This document shows positions 1 through 10,322 of a stretch of DNA of 64,000 nucleotides, in pieces; within the stretch, counting starts at the first letter, position 1; each line of letters opens with the position of its first letter. This DNA comes from Capricornis sumatraensis. Its lineage: Eukaryota; Chordata; Mammalia; Artiodactyla; Bovidae. Under the pieces are notes generated by a model that did no database searches, was not told the DNA's origin, and was given only the letters and a program-made list of their open reading frames with translations. The position numbers and the translations under genes are program-made. The DNA lies in NCBI RefSeq assembly GCF_032405125.1, contig NC_091082.1, positions 53,089,501-53,153,500 of the forward strand. Reading direction: 5' to 3'.

Positions 1-144
1 GAATGCACATCCCCTCACTGGCCCAATGATGAATCAAAGACTCTAAGGTGGGACTCAGATCTGTGTTCTCTCATCTAGGGAAATTGATGCTGGGAATTTG
101 AGGCTCATTGGTTGAGAGATGTAATCTCTCATCTCTCAATGACC

Positions 145-255
145 TTTGAAGCATCATTACTGTCCCATGTTATTAATGTGAGAATCAAGACTCAAGAAAG
201 TTATGTCACTTGCCCAAGGTCACACAGCAGATAAGTGGGGGTGGGGAGGGGTTGT
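145..255 (-). repeat. MIR SINE fragment
   Basis: Contains CTTGCCCAAGGTCACACAGC, the diagnostic MIR core read in antisense, preceded by a degenerate A-rich stretch with TCAAGACTCAAG. About 20-30% diverged by eye. Confidence 0.75.
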
Positions 256-883
256 AGTGGTCCGCTGAGCCATCTGCCTCCCATGGGTCTTCCCAGCCTG
301 CATCCCTCCCAGACCAAGGAATGGCTTGGACGGTTCAGTATGGGTGGAGAAGGGAGGGCAACGCTTATCAGAAGGTCAGCCGTTCCTTCCACTGGCTTCA
401 CGTCCTAGAGAGATGGGTTCAGATTTCCTAGGGGCTGGTGAGTGTGCAGGAAACTCAGACCGCCCCTGGGGCTGGGCTAGGGGCTATTCCCTCACTGCCC
501 ACCCTGCTATCTCCTGCCCTTTCTGACTCTGGATGGGGCCGGTTTTCTCAGAAGGGCCGGTGGGCTGGGGGTGGGGAGGGGACAGAGGTTCTAAAGCCTC
601 TGGCTCTTCCTTCAAGATCATCCTCACCTGGGACCAGGCCAGCTGGGCAGCAGGGTGGGAATGTGCAGCCCAGAGCTGACCGTGCCACCCAGGCCAGGAC
701 AGAGGAAGCCTGCCTTGGACTATCAGGGGCAGGGCAGGAAGCGGGAGGCAGGGCCTGCTGTGCACCTGCTCTTGGAAGAGAAAGGGGGAGTCTGTGCAAG
801 GAGAACATCTCAGCACCAAGACGAAGACTGCTGGGGCTCCTGGAGGTGTGCCTGGCCTTGTTCATTGCAGCCCACTGGAATGT
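256..883. other. Unique intron sequence
   Basis: G+C-rich single-copy sequence with overlapping open frames on both strands. None shows protein-family similarity or a splice-bounded structure. I see no feature here. Confidence 0.5.
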
Positions 884-1373
884 TGCTGCTCAGTCACTAG
901 GTCATGTCTGACTCTTTGTGACCCCATGGACAGCAGCAGGCCAGACTTCCCTGTCCTACACCATCTCCCAGAGCTTGCTCACACTCATGTCCATTGAGTC
1001 AGTGATGTCGTCTGACCATCTCATCCTCTGTCGTCTCCTTCTCATCCTGCCCTCATTTTTTCCCAGCATCACGGTCTTTTCCAATGAGCCAGCTCTTTGC
1101 ATCAGGTGGCCAAAGTACGGGAGTTTCAGCTTCAGTATCAGTCCTTCCAATGATATTCAGGGCTGATTTCCTGTAGGGTTAACTGGTTTGATCTCCTTGC
1201 TGTCTAAGGGACTCTCAAGAATCCTCTCCAGCATCACAGTTCGAATGCATCAGTTCTTCGGCACTCAGCCTTCTTTATGGTCCAGCTCTCACATCTGTAC
1301 AGGACTACTAGGAAAAACCATAGCTTTGACTATACCGATCTTTGTTGATGAGTTTTCGGGAAATTTCTATGAA
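884..1373 (-). mobile_element. BovB (RTE) LINE 3' fragment
   Basis: The minus strand carries degraded BovB ORF2 C-terminal signature (Met-Leu-Gly-Lys near LMQRAGSLEKTVML, then TDSMDMSVSKLWEMV). The plus strand ends TTTGCATCAGGTGGCCAAAG and ACATCTGTACAGGACTACTAG, typical antisense BovB. It is 5'-truncated and carries stops, so it is inactive. Confidence 0.93.
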
Positions 1374-1784
1374 AGACAGGGAGCCTGAAAAAAGACTGGA
1401 ATTCCACATTTCTGGAAAATGTGGGATTTATGGGGGCAGCATTTGTCTCCTTGCTTGGATTTCTCGTCACTGGGGGTGGGGTGGGGTGCAGAAGGCATCC
1501 ATGGAGTCACAGGAGGGGGTGGCGGGTAGGGGTAGGGGTCCAGGGGTAGCCGTCTTGGTTGTCTGCAGAAGTCTCAAACATTTCTTCTCACTGTGGGGAC
1601 CCTGGGCAGTGGTGGAAATTTCCTGAAGGGCCAGGAAAACTTGTGAGTTCAGTGCCCAGCCAGCTGTACAAAAAAGGGCTGCGATTCAGGAACGTCCAGA
1701 ACCTGCGGGATTCAGGTCGGCAGGGGCCACTCTGGCCAGGGGTTCATGGGCCCCAGGGGCTGCAGCTCTTTTCCTCACATGCAT

Positions 1785-1880
1785 GTGATCTTGGGCTGAT
1801 CTTTGATTCCTCTTGGCCTCAGTTTCCTTGTCTGTAAAATTGGTGCCTCTCATGGGTTTGCCTGATGACACGTCTCTGTT
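1785..1880 (+). repeat. MIR SINE fragment
   Basis: GTGATCTTGGGCTGATC followed by CCTCAGTTTCCTTGTCTGTA matches the central MIR consensus in sense orientation. Confidence 0.75.
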
Positions 1881-4171
1881 CCCCACAGGACTTGAAGTCA
1901 AAAACGGGCCCCCACACCCTGGGTTCTGATTGGGCGGCATCCACAGGAGGTCTGAGCAGGACAGGGTTGATGGCTCTGAGTGAGGTGACCGTTTCTGCTC
2001 TGAAACGTCATTCCTGGAACACTTTGGAAAAGAATTAGAGAAGTACTCTGGAAGCCCCCTGACCCCACAGTGGCACTGGCACCTGGGGAGAGCAACTGCC
2101 TGCCCTCCTTTGCTCTGTGGGGCAGTAACTTCTGGAAGGATAACTGGACCTTGGGTCACCATGGCAACAACAAAGGAGGCACCTGCTGGGATGGATATTT
2201 GGCCTTCTTTACATGGGAGGAGATTGCTTGGTGCTGTGGTGAGCAGGTGACAAGTGGCATGTTGGTGACAAAGAAAATCCTCCCACCTCTTGATAGAGGC
2301 TTCTGGAGGGGACCTTTCTCCTGGCCGCCATCAACCTAGGCTCATTCAGTTCTCGCCCAGGGACTCAACTCTCCATAAAGACCCCCAGAGGCGACTGTTT
2401 AACTGCTGTCCCGACAGGTCACCTTGGAGACCAAAATGGGCACTGTGATAATTTGTCTGGACAATGGTGTCCCCTGGAGGCTCCCAGGCAACCCAGAAAT
2501 GTGGTCATCCCACAGAAGAACCACGTGACAGAGGTGGGCTGGAGAGGGGCCCTCACGTGCCTCTCGGGGCCTGAATGAGCCCGTTCAGATGTCTCCCAGT
2601 TGTTGACACTAGAAGGCTGTCTCTATGGCAACAAGGTCAATGGGAAATGGCAGCCACGTTGGTTTAATTTTCACTGTATTCTTGTTGACAGGAATAAAGG
2701 CCCAGCTTCTGATTTCTTGGTTCAACTGGATAAAATTTTCATTAGATTTAACTTCTCATATCCAGACACCCACATACGATTCAATTTGGCCATCTCACCC
2801 TCAACTCTCATTCTCCTATGGGCCCTGAGGACAACATTTTCAGAAATCTCATCTTGAGAGGTGTGGAGGCTGAGCAGGGCAGGGACTGAATGGCATATGT
2901 GTGTGGGGACACGTGGGCTGTGTCCCAAGTGAGCTTGTAATTCCTGGTTGTGAATGTCTGGGGACGTGGGGCACAAGATCCACCCCCCCAACCTTTTACC
3001 ATCTTCTACCAGGAGGCATCGGCTGTGTTCTGATAGTGAACAAGTACAGGGAAAGGCAGAGGGGTCTGGGGACTTCTTCCAGGTGGGAGGGACCTCGGGT
3101 GGGGAGTAGGGAGCTGGTTTGGGTTGCTCAGGCATCACAGCAGGAGATTCAAGCCACGGGGAAATGGAGCTTCCTCTACATCCGCACTTGACCTCACAGG
3201 CAATCTCCTAGGGACTGTGCGGCATTAAAAAATGGCCTTGGCTGAGTGTTTCTGCGCTGGCCCGGCTAACTGGGCCAAGGATATGCATCGCGGAGGATTC
3301 AAGGCTCGGAGAATCTCCTGGCTTGCTGAGTGGCATTGTTGCCGAGGCGGGGAATTCTTCGTGCTATAGTGACAGCGTGAATGCCCTTGAGGCTCTCTGA
3401 TTGTCTAGTGATGTCGAATGGAAGTCCTATTTGGCAAGGGAAGAGGAAGCTTGAGATTTCCTCCTTCACCTGGGAACCACGTGAGCTCTGAATCTTCTTC
3501 TCTTTGGGGCTCAACGGCATGGTCTTCTCCCAGGTTCTGCCCAGGGGCAGAGGTGATGGGAGGGACCAGCTGTCCACCAGCCCCCCCGGGCCACTAGCAG
3601 TGGGGGCAGGGACCAAGTGGCCTTCTGCATGGTTTCCTTCTTTCTTTAGGGAGACCCTGGGTTCAGACGCCTCCTCCGTGTGCTCAGACATGGTGCCTGC
3701 AAGGAGGCAGGTGCCCTAGAAACGGGGTAGCTGGCCCTGGCTCCGAACGATGTGGGCCAGAACCTTCGATCTTTAAAGGGAAACTGAAAATCTGGGGACT
3801 AAAAGGCTGGCAACAAATTCCAAGTAGAAAAAAAAATCAACCCCCAGCTAGAGCAGGGCTGTGCCAGCTCTAGGAGGCAGTCAGGCACATCCCAGCACCA
3901 CCTCAGAGAGGTCCCCATCAAAGCTCGTGGAATCAGTGGGTGGTGGAGTTGGAATGGGGGAATTCTGTAAAAGCAGGGGGTGCATGGCGCCCAAGTGGCC
4001 TTGAAAGGCAAGTAGCCAGGGAGAGACAGGAAATCAAAAGAGCCATTTCTCTTAGTGCTCCAGTCTGGGGGCCAAATCAGCTAAATAAAATTTAGTCTGA
4101 GGGAGAATGGCATATTTGCAAAACCACCTGGATCCTCCCAACAGAGCAGAAAAAGAAAGTAAGCCCGTTTT
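1881..4171. other. Unique intron sequence
   Basis: About 2.3 kb of single-copy sequence. Mixed composition, no recognisable repeat or exon. AT-richer stretches at 2640-2780 and 3220-3310 could be conserved, but I cannot judge this without an alignment. Confidence 0.45.
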
Positions 4172-4326
4172 AAAATCAGCCTATCCTATTAAGTGAAGTA
4201 AGCCAGACAGAGAAAGACAAATATCATATGGCATAGCTTATCTGTGGAATCTTAAAAAGAAAAGATACAAATGAACTTATTTACAAAACAGATTCACAGA
4301 CACAGAAAACAAACTTATGGTTACCA

Positions 4327-4527
4327 GTTGTTCTTTAGTTGCTAAGTCGTATCCAACTCTTTTGCAGCCCCATGGACTGTAGCCCACCAGGCTACTCTGT
4401 CCATGGAATTTGCTGGGCAAGAATACCACGGGTTGCCATTTCCTTCTCCAGGGGATCTTCCCCACCCAGGGATCAAACTTGTGCCTTGGCAGGGGGATTC
4501 TTTACCACTGAGCCACCTGGGAAGCCA
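4327..4527 (-). mobile_element. Bov-tA SINE nested in L1
   Basis: Complete antisense Bov-tA from GTTGTTCTTTAGTTGC to GAGCCACCTGGGAAGCC. Target-site duplication ATGGTTACCA at 4317-4326 and 4528-4537 lies within L1 sequence, proving it inserted later. Confidence 0.95.
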
Positions 4528-4683
4528 ATGGTTACCAAAGGGAGGGATAAATTAGGAGTTTGGCGATTAACATATACATACTGCTATGTATAATAGCACA
4601 ATTTACTCAGTATTTTGTAATAATTAGTAATGCAAAAGAATGTGAAATACACACACACACACACTTATGTAACTATATCTACT

Positions 4684-4800
4684 GTCATTGTTCAGTCACT
4701 TAGCCGTGTCTTAGTCTTTGTGACCCCACAGACAGGCTCCTCTGTCCTTCACTATCTCCTGGAGTTTGCTCAAATTCACGCCCACTGAGTTGGTGATGAT
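4684..4800 (-). mobile_element. BovB-derived fragment nested in L1
   Basis: TTGTTCAGTCACTTAG, GTCCTTCACTATCTCC and GAGTTTGCTCAAATTC are the antisense BovB 3' terminus. There is no tRNA-related half, so it is a BovB 3' fragment rather than Bov-tA. Confidence 0.8.
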
Positions 4801-4821
4801 ATCTATATATTTATTTGTGTG

Positions 4822-5027
4822 TGTGTTTAGTTTCTCAGTCATGTCCGACTCTTGGTGACCCCATGGACTGTAGCCTGCCAGGCTCATCTGTCCATGGGAT
4901 TCTCCAGGCAAGAGTACTGGAGTAGGTAGCCATTCCTTTCTCCAGGGGATCTTCCTGACCCAGGGGTCAAACCCTGGTCTCCTGCATTGCAGGCAGATTC
5001 TTTACTATCTGAGCAACTAGAGAAGCC
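4822..5027 (-). mobile_element. Bov-tA SINE nested in L1
   Basis: Antisense copy running from TTTAGTTTCTCAGTCATG through TGGGATTCTCCAGGCAAG to AGAGAAGCCCC. An AT/GT-rich linker at 4800-4822 separates it from the preceding fragment. Confidence 0.93.
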
Positions 5028-5057
5028 CCTATATCCAAAGCCACTGGGGAAGATATC

Positions 5058-5275
5058 AGTGTTGCTGCTGCTGAGTCACTTCAGTCATGTCCAACTCTGT
5101 GTGACCCTACGGACTGCAGCCTGCCAGGCTCCTCTGTCCATGGAATTCTCTAGGAAGGAGTACTAGAGTGGGTTGCCATGTCTTCCTTCAGGGAATCTTC
5201 CCGACCCAGGGATCAAACCCAGATCTCCTGCATTGCAGACAGATTCGTTACTACTGAGCCACCACAGGAGCTGAA
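5058..5275 (-). mobile_element. Bov-tA SINE nested in L1
   Basis: Antisense Bov-tA with all landmarks (GAGTCACTTCAGTCATGT, CCAGGGATCAAACCCAG, CTACTGAGCCACC). Flanked by a 7-bp repeat AGATATC (5051-5057 and 5276-5282), probably its target-site duplication. Confidence 0.93.
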
Positions 5276-5312
5276 AGATATCTATATCTGTTATATATAT
5301 ACATCTCCATCT

Positions 5313-5560
5313 AAGTCACTGTGGTCCAATACTTTGACCACCTGACGTAAAAAACTGACTCATTGGAAAAGACCCTGATGCTGGGAAAGATTGAAGGTGG
5401 GAGAAGGGATGACAGAAGTTGAGATGGTTGGATGGCATCACTGACTCCATGGACATGAGTTTGAGTAAGCTCTGGTGATGGACAGGGAAGCCTAGTGTGT
5501 TGCAGACCATGGGGTCGCAAAGAGTCGTACACGACTGAGCAACTGAACTAAAATGAACTG
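5313..5560 (+). mobile_element. BovB LINE 3' fragment nested in L1
   Basis: Sense BovB 3' end: ACTCATTGGAAAAGACCCTG, ATGCTGGGAAAGATTGAAGG, CTCCATGGACATGAGTTTGA, ending in the GACTGAGCAACTGAACT tail. It is 5'-truncated to about 250 bp. Confidence 0.92.
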
Positions 5561-5637
5561 AAGTCACCGTGCTATACACCTAAAACTAACACATCACTTG
5601 TAAATCAAATTATACTTCAATTAAAAAAAATCAGCCT

Positions 5638-6046
5638 TGTCTCTCTCCTGTCTCTCCCCTGCCTGCTCTCCCTCATGCCAGGCTGAGAAGTGCCAGAAGG
5701 CATGCCAGTGGAGAATAGTGAATGTAAGGAGACCCACCCTGCCAGCTCCTCATCTCAGCATCTCCTAACCACAGGGACAAGCAAGGCTGGGCAGGGAAAT
5801 CCTCCCCTGGTCCTCCTGCACTGAACCACTCCCCCTGTGAACCAATGAACCACCCCCCCAGTGACTCCAAATCCAGCTGACACAGGCAGGGAGGGGAAGA
5901 GCCTCTGGGTCTTGCAGGCTCTGTGCACTGATGAATGCCTCTGCACTTAGGACAGAGCCTAGGTCCTGGGCCCCGGGTACCCCAAGGGGACACAGATGTG
6001 CTCCTCTTTATGGTGTCTTTGGGTCTCTCATCAATAGGGACTAAGT
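5638..6046. other. Unique intron sequence
   Basis: C-rich single-copy sequence between an L1 and a Bov-tA copy. I see no repeat or exon in it. Confidence 0.45.
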
Positions 6047-6058
6047 AAAAGGACAAAG

Positions 6059-6268
6059 GGGCTTCCCTGGTGGTTCAGAGGTTAAAGCATCTGCCTCCAA
6101 TGCAGGAGACCTGGGTTCGATCCCTGGGTCGGGAAGATCCCCTGGAGAAGGAAATGGTAACCCACTCCAGTATTCTTCCCTGGAGAATCCCATGGACGGA
6201 GAAGCCTAGTAGGCTACAGTCCACGGGGTTGCAAAGAGTCGGACACGACTGAGCGACTTCACTCACTC
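6059..6268 (+). mobile_element. Bov-tA SINE, full length with target-site duplication
   Basis: Starts GGGCTTCCCTGGTGGTTCAG and retains the B-box region GGGTTCGATCCCTGG. It ends with the GACACGACTGAGCGACTTC tail. A perfect 12-bp duplication AAAAGGACAAAG flanks it (6047-6058 and 6269-6280). Low divergence by eye suggests a fairly recent insertion. Confidence 0.97.
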
Positions 6269-6327
6269 AAAAGGACAAAGTAGGTGATTAAAACCCTACT
6301 AGGGGATTATAAGAAGAGAAAAAAGTA

Positions 6328-6929
6328 TGAGCGACCCCTGTAAGCTAATGATCACTCAAGAAAGCAGGTTTGCTTACCCACAAGACCAAGCAGGGTTGCT
6401 TAGCAATAAAATTCATTCATCAGAAGGAGGAAACATCCCCCCCACCCCAAACAATAAAACAATCGTGGCATGAGACCCACATCCTGCTCAGTAAGCTCAG
6501 TAAGTTAATGACCCCTAGGACATGTTCTCTGCCCACACAGAAAACAATAATTTGTGGAAAGATGACATTTCACAGTAAAGACCCTCATTGTACTGAGACC
6601 TGAAATAATTTTTCCATAGTGTCATGCTGTCTGGGCTTGATGGTGTGGGGACAAGAAAACTCTCCTGCTCAACCTGGAGGAGGAGCTTGATATGTACTCA
6701 AAAACGAGGAAGAAGGTAGTCTTCATTTTCTCTCCCTCACCACTTTTCCTTTGATTATAAAACTGCAGACCAGTAAGTTTTTAGGGTAGCTCCCTCTTGC
6801 CTGCCTGCTTGTAAGCCTCATAAGCATTCTATTCTAATAAGTCACTTCTTATCTATCACTTTGCCTCTCACTGAATTCTTTCTGTCCCAAGACATAAAGG
6901 ATCAGAGCTCTTTGGAGCGCCCAGAAACA
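6328..6929 (+). mobile_element. Probable solo LTR of an endogenous retrovirus
   Basis: About 600 bp with LTR layout: an A-rich 5' part, a TATA-like GATTATAAAACTGCAG near 6755, AATAA-type signals with CTTATCTATCACTTTGCC near 6850, and a GAGCTCTTTGGAGCGCCCAG end. No internal gag, pol or env sequence adjoins it, so it would be a recombined solo copy. The edges are uncertain and I could not find a target-site duplication. It could also be an unclassified repeat. Confidence 0.55.
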
Positions 6930-7629
6930 CCATCTAACAGTCTCAGAATGACTTCAAGTCAATAAGTGTTTGGCAAGACCCCATTATGTTCTTGGTCCAG
7001 ATGTCATGGGGTCCTGAAATAGCCAGAAATGATACACCACATTCTTTGCGCAAGTTTAAGAGCAGCATTCCCTCAAGCCTCCCTCCCACCTGAATCTGAG
7101 AAACAGCTGATGCTCAAGAAGGCCTGTGGCTCCACCAAGGGGCTGACGCTGATCTCCATGGCAGGGCTCCTTGGCTGGCCTCTTGCCAGAAACTGTGTTA
7201 GACTGGAATCTTGCAAGAAGCAGGAGAATCTTGCTTGTTAGAAAATAAGTGTTCCCAGGGCCCAATCCCGACCTGTGGAATCAGAATGTGTCGAGGGAAG
7301 GGGTGGGAGTGGGGTACAGGAGTCTGCCTACCAGCAACCTGCCCCAGAGGTTCTGATGGGGACCGCTGCTCCTGGCAATGAGACAATGTCTGTGCCCAAG
7401 CCCTGTGGGCCACAGATGACTGGCAGGGATGGGGTGGTGGGGTTGGGGGTTGAGAGGGAGGGAAATATGGCTCCCCTGAGCCCCATTGTTCCAGACCCAC
7501 CCCTACCCACAGAGCAGGTCCCTGACACCAGGTCTACGGGCACGGATGCCTCGTGGCCCCTGCCTGCCCCAGGCTGGGGAGCAGGGCTCCTCCAGATAGC
7601 TTGCGTCTGAGCTGCTCTGCTGATGCAAG

Positions 7630-7643
7630 CCACCAGGTGGCGC
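7630..7643 (+). promoter_or_regulatory. Candidate CTCF binding site
   Basis: CCACCAGGTGGCGC matches all 14 positions of the degenerate CTCF core CCASYAGRKGGCRS. It lies in single-copy sequence, not inside a SINE. Occupancy cannot be read from sequence. Confidence 0.6.
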
Positions 7644-7857
7644 CAGTCGACCAAGAACCGGTTTGCTGTGGGGGCCCAGAAAGGAAAGCCTTTGTTGATT
7701 TTACTTGCTGACGTTCTATAATCACCAGGATTACAATCTAAGCAAGAAAGCAAAACAAATAAACACCGCCCCTCTTACTGGGTCTTTGGTCTTTGTCTGG
7801 AAAATGATGAGAAAACAACAGACGCCTTGACTATACAACCCGAGGGTTGGCGTTACA

Positions 7858-8040
7858 TCAGTGAGGTCTCCCCGGCATGCAGAGGAAAGGGCGGGGGATC
7901 TGAAGACCCAGGAAGCTCACTGTTAGTTTAACCTGCAGGGCAAGGAGCTCCTGGAAGAGGCCCCTGAGGACCAGCTTCTGTTCTTCCAGTCTCTGCTGCA
8001 GCAGCCACACCTCAGCACGGGGGTTCCTGTCTTCAGCCGC
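7858..8040 (-). other. Leucine-rich open segment, candidate exon or chance frame
   Basis: On the CAMTA1 strand a frame is open for 60 codons after an upstream TAG and includes LLQQRLEEQKLVLRGLFQEL followed by LALQ, a heptad-like leucine and charge pattern typical of a coiled coil. LALQ ends at a CAG with GTTAAA next (7935-7930), a mediocre donor. There is no good Met start and only weak acceptors upstream. I do not recognise the protein. The CAMTA1 exon at 15.2 kb ends in a phase that would not read it in this frame. Chance is a real possibility. Confidence 0.2.
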
Positions 8041-8219
8041 CTACCTTTGCTGGGTCTTTGTGGCCTGCTATCCTGCCCTCGCCGCTGCACAGAGGCTAGG
8101 AATGCATGCAAGGGGCTGAGATCCTGGCTCCTGGAGACCCCAACAGGCTGAAGGTGCCCAGGGACCAAAGGTGATGGGGGTAATTGAGGATTGATTGTGG
8201 ACAGCTAGGAGGGCTTATT

Positions 8220-9345
8220 TGATCCCCACAGTCAACATGGGGTCCACCCACTATCAACTTGGTCTTCATCACCTCATCCTTGACATGGCCTCCACCTCTC
8301 TCTACACACAACATGGCCTCCCCACCTCTCCACACTCAACATGGGCTCCACCCTCTCCACACTCAACATGGCCTCCACCTTCACTACCAACATGGTCTCC
8401 TCCCTCGCTGCCAACATGGCCTCCACCCCTCTCCACACTCAACATGGGCTCCACCCACTATCAAGATGGTCTTCCATCACCCAATACTTGACATGGCCTC
8501 TGCCCACTTACACTCAACATGACTTCCGCTCCCTACACTGAATATGGATGGCCTCCACCCTCACTACCAACAAGGTCTCCACCCTCTCCACACTCAACAT
8601 GGCCTCCACCCTCACTGCCAACATGGCCTCCACCTCTCTCTACACACAACATAGCCTCCACCCTCACAACCAACATGGCCTTCACCCTCACTGCCAACAT
8701 GGCCTCCACTCCTCTCCACACTCAACATGGGCTCCACCCACTATCAAAATGGTTTTCCATCACCTAATACTTGACATGGCCTCTTCCCACCTATACTCAA
8801 CATGGCTTCCACTCCCTACACTGAATATGGATGGCCTCTACCCTCTCCACACTCAACATGGCCTCCACCCTCACTGCCAACATGGCTTCCACCCTCATTG
8901 CCAATATGGCCTCCACCCCTCTCCACACTTACCATGGCCTGCACCCTTGCTGCCAACATGGCCTCCACCCCTCTCCACACTCACCATGGCCTGCACCCTT
9001 GCTGCCAACATGGCCTCCACTCTCACTGCCAACATGGCCTCCACCCCTCTCCACACTCAACATGGCCTCCAATCCTACTGTCAACATGGAGTTTATCACT
9101 TCATTCTTGACATAACTTTCTCCCTCACACTCAACATGACTTCCTCAAAATGCTCTTCACCCTCTTATACTCCACGTGAATTCTGCCTCCTCCGCATTGA
9201 GCATGACCTTTACTACCTCATACTCAACAGGCCTCTATCCCCATCCTTAACACGGCCTCCTGCCTCTATGCTCACGTGACGACTGTCACCTCAGACTCCA
9301 CATGCTTTCCATCACTTCATACTTAATGTGCCCTTAAAGCCTCAA
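8220..9345. repeat. Minisatellite of 22-28 bp units, about 1.1 kb
   Basis: Tandem variants of CAACATGGCCTCCACCCTC spaced mostly 22 to 28 bp apart. Interspersed unit types end in CTCTCCACACT, CTCACTGCC or CCACTATCAA. A higher-order period of about 283 bp is visible: CATGGGCTCCACCCACTATC recurs at 8443 and 8726, each followed by a similar CACTTGACATGG-like block and a GAATATGGATGGCCTC block. The right edge decays gradually after 9070. Long open frames here are a by-product of stop-free repeats. Confidence 0.95.
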
Positions 9346-10126
9346 GCGTGACATCACCTCAGTATCACATGTGTGGTTCTGCCTGTTTCCTCCTTTGTGC
9401 CTCCCTGCCTCCTGCCCATCCCGCATGTTCATCCAGGCTGGGTGACAGGAAGCCCCTGACTGTCTCTGCCCCAGGTTCTCTGAACGTCTGGGTACTTGAA
9501 GGCAGAACCATCGACTCTGCTCTCGATCCATCTGCTTCGGCCTCCTCAGCTGGTCCAACCTCTTGAATTTGCCTTCCTGAGGGCGGAGCCTCAGCATTCC
9601 CCCCACAGGCTGCTTTCCCAAGCACAGGGCTAGGCTCAGGGCAGAGGTTCTAGAAGCCTGTTCTGGGCTGGTGTTGGTGGTGCAGGAGTCCCTGAGGGAC
9701 CATCAGCTGGCCTTGCACAAGGCTTAGCAGGGGTTGAGTGCTGAGCACTCACCCTTTTCCTGAGTCTTCAGGAAAAGGGACAGGCTTCCTGCTCTGGATG
9801 CAGCCCTGACACCTACATTCTTTGTGTCCACGTTGAAGTTTGACGGCCATGGGGCTGCAGGGTAGAGGCCATGACCCCTCCTGCCCTGAGGAGGACAGTG
9901 CTGCTCAGAGCTGGGGTGGCCTGTGCAAGGCCCCTTGCTGTCAGGGGGGAGCAGGGCAGGATCCACCCCCACCCCCAGGTCTGTCCTACACATCCGCCCG
10001 CTCACTCCCACTGCCGCTTCACCCACTTTCGGGGGTGGGGTGGGACGGTCACGTGCTCGCTCTGGCCCAGATGGTGCCGGTGTCTCCACCTAGGGCTGTG
10101 GTCTTAGTTTCTGGCGCCAGAGGCAG

Positions 10127-10150
10127 GGTGGTGGTGGTGGTGGTGGTGAT
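10127..10150. repeat. (GTG)n microsatellite
   Basis: Seven to eight uninterrupted GTG units ending in GATGG. A candidate polymorphic locus. Confidence 0.9.
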
Positions 10151-10204
10151 GGAAGGCTCGTGTGGCTGGAAGGAATAGAAAACCAAGCGCTGCCCTGCTG
10201 CCTC

Positions 10205-10322
10205 TCGAGCATGTCCCTGAGTGTGTGCCTGTGGGTGGTGAGGGCAGCTGTGTGTGCCTGTGTGCACTCGGGAGTGTGTGGACATTTGCGTGCGTGTGTG
10301 TGGACATTGGCGTGGGTGCTCC
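10205..10322. repeat. GT-rich low-complexity patch
   Basis: Interrupted GTGTGTG runs (GTGTGTGCCTGTG, GCGTGCGTGTGTGTGG) over about 115 bp. Confidence 0.7.

Larger units (their letters stand above)
4183..5626 (+). mobile_element. L1 LINE 3' end, interrupted by nested insertions
   Basis: L1 3' untranslated sequence: GACAGAGAAAGACAAATATC, TATGGTTACC, a stretch with ATTTACTCAGTATTTTGTAA, and the terminal AACTAACACATCACTTGTAA, then a short A tail. It is flanked by an 11-bp duplication AAAATCAGCCT (4172-4182 and 5627-5637), so it is one 5'-truncated insertion. Five younger ruminant elements lie inside it. Confidence 0.88.

Noticed and set aside
6059..6268. tRNA gene in the SINE head (A/B-box-like GGGTTCGATCCC)
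   Set aside because: All such matches here are in Bov-tA or CHR-2 elements, which are tRNA-derived; none folds as a full tRNA.
8548..9279. 243-codon open frame with repeated Met-Ala-Ser-Thr-Leu units
   Set aside because: It is a translation of the minisatellite; overlapping frames give similar repeats and there is no start context, splice site or family similarity.
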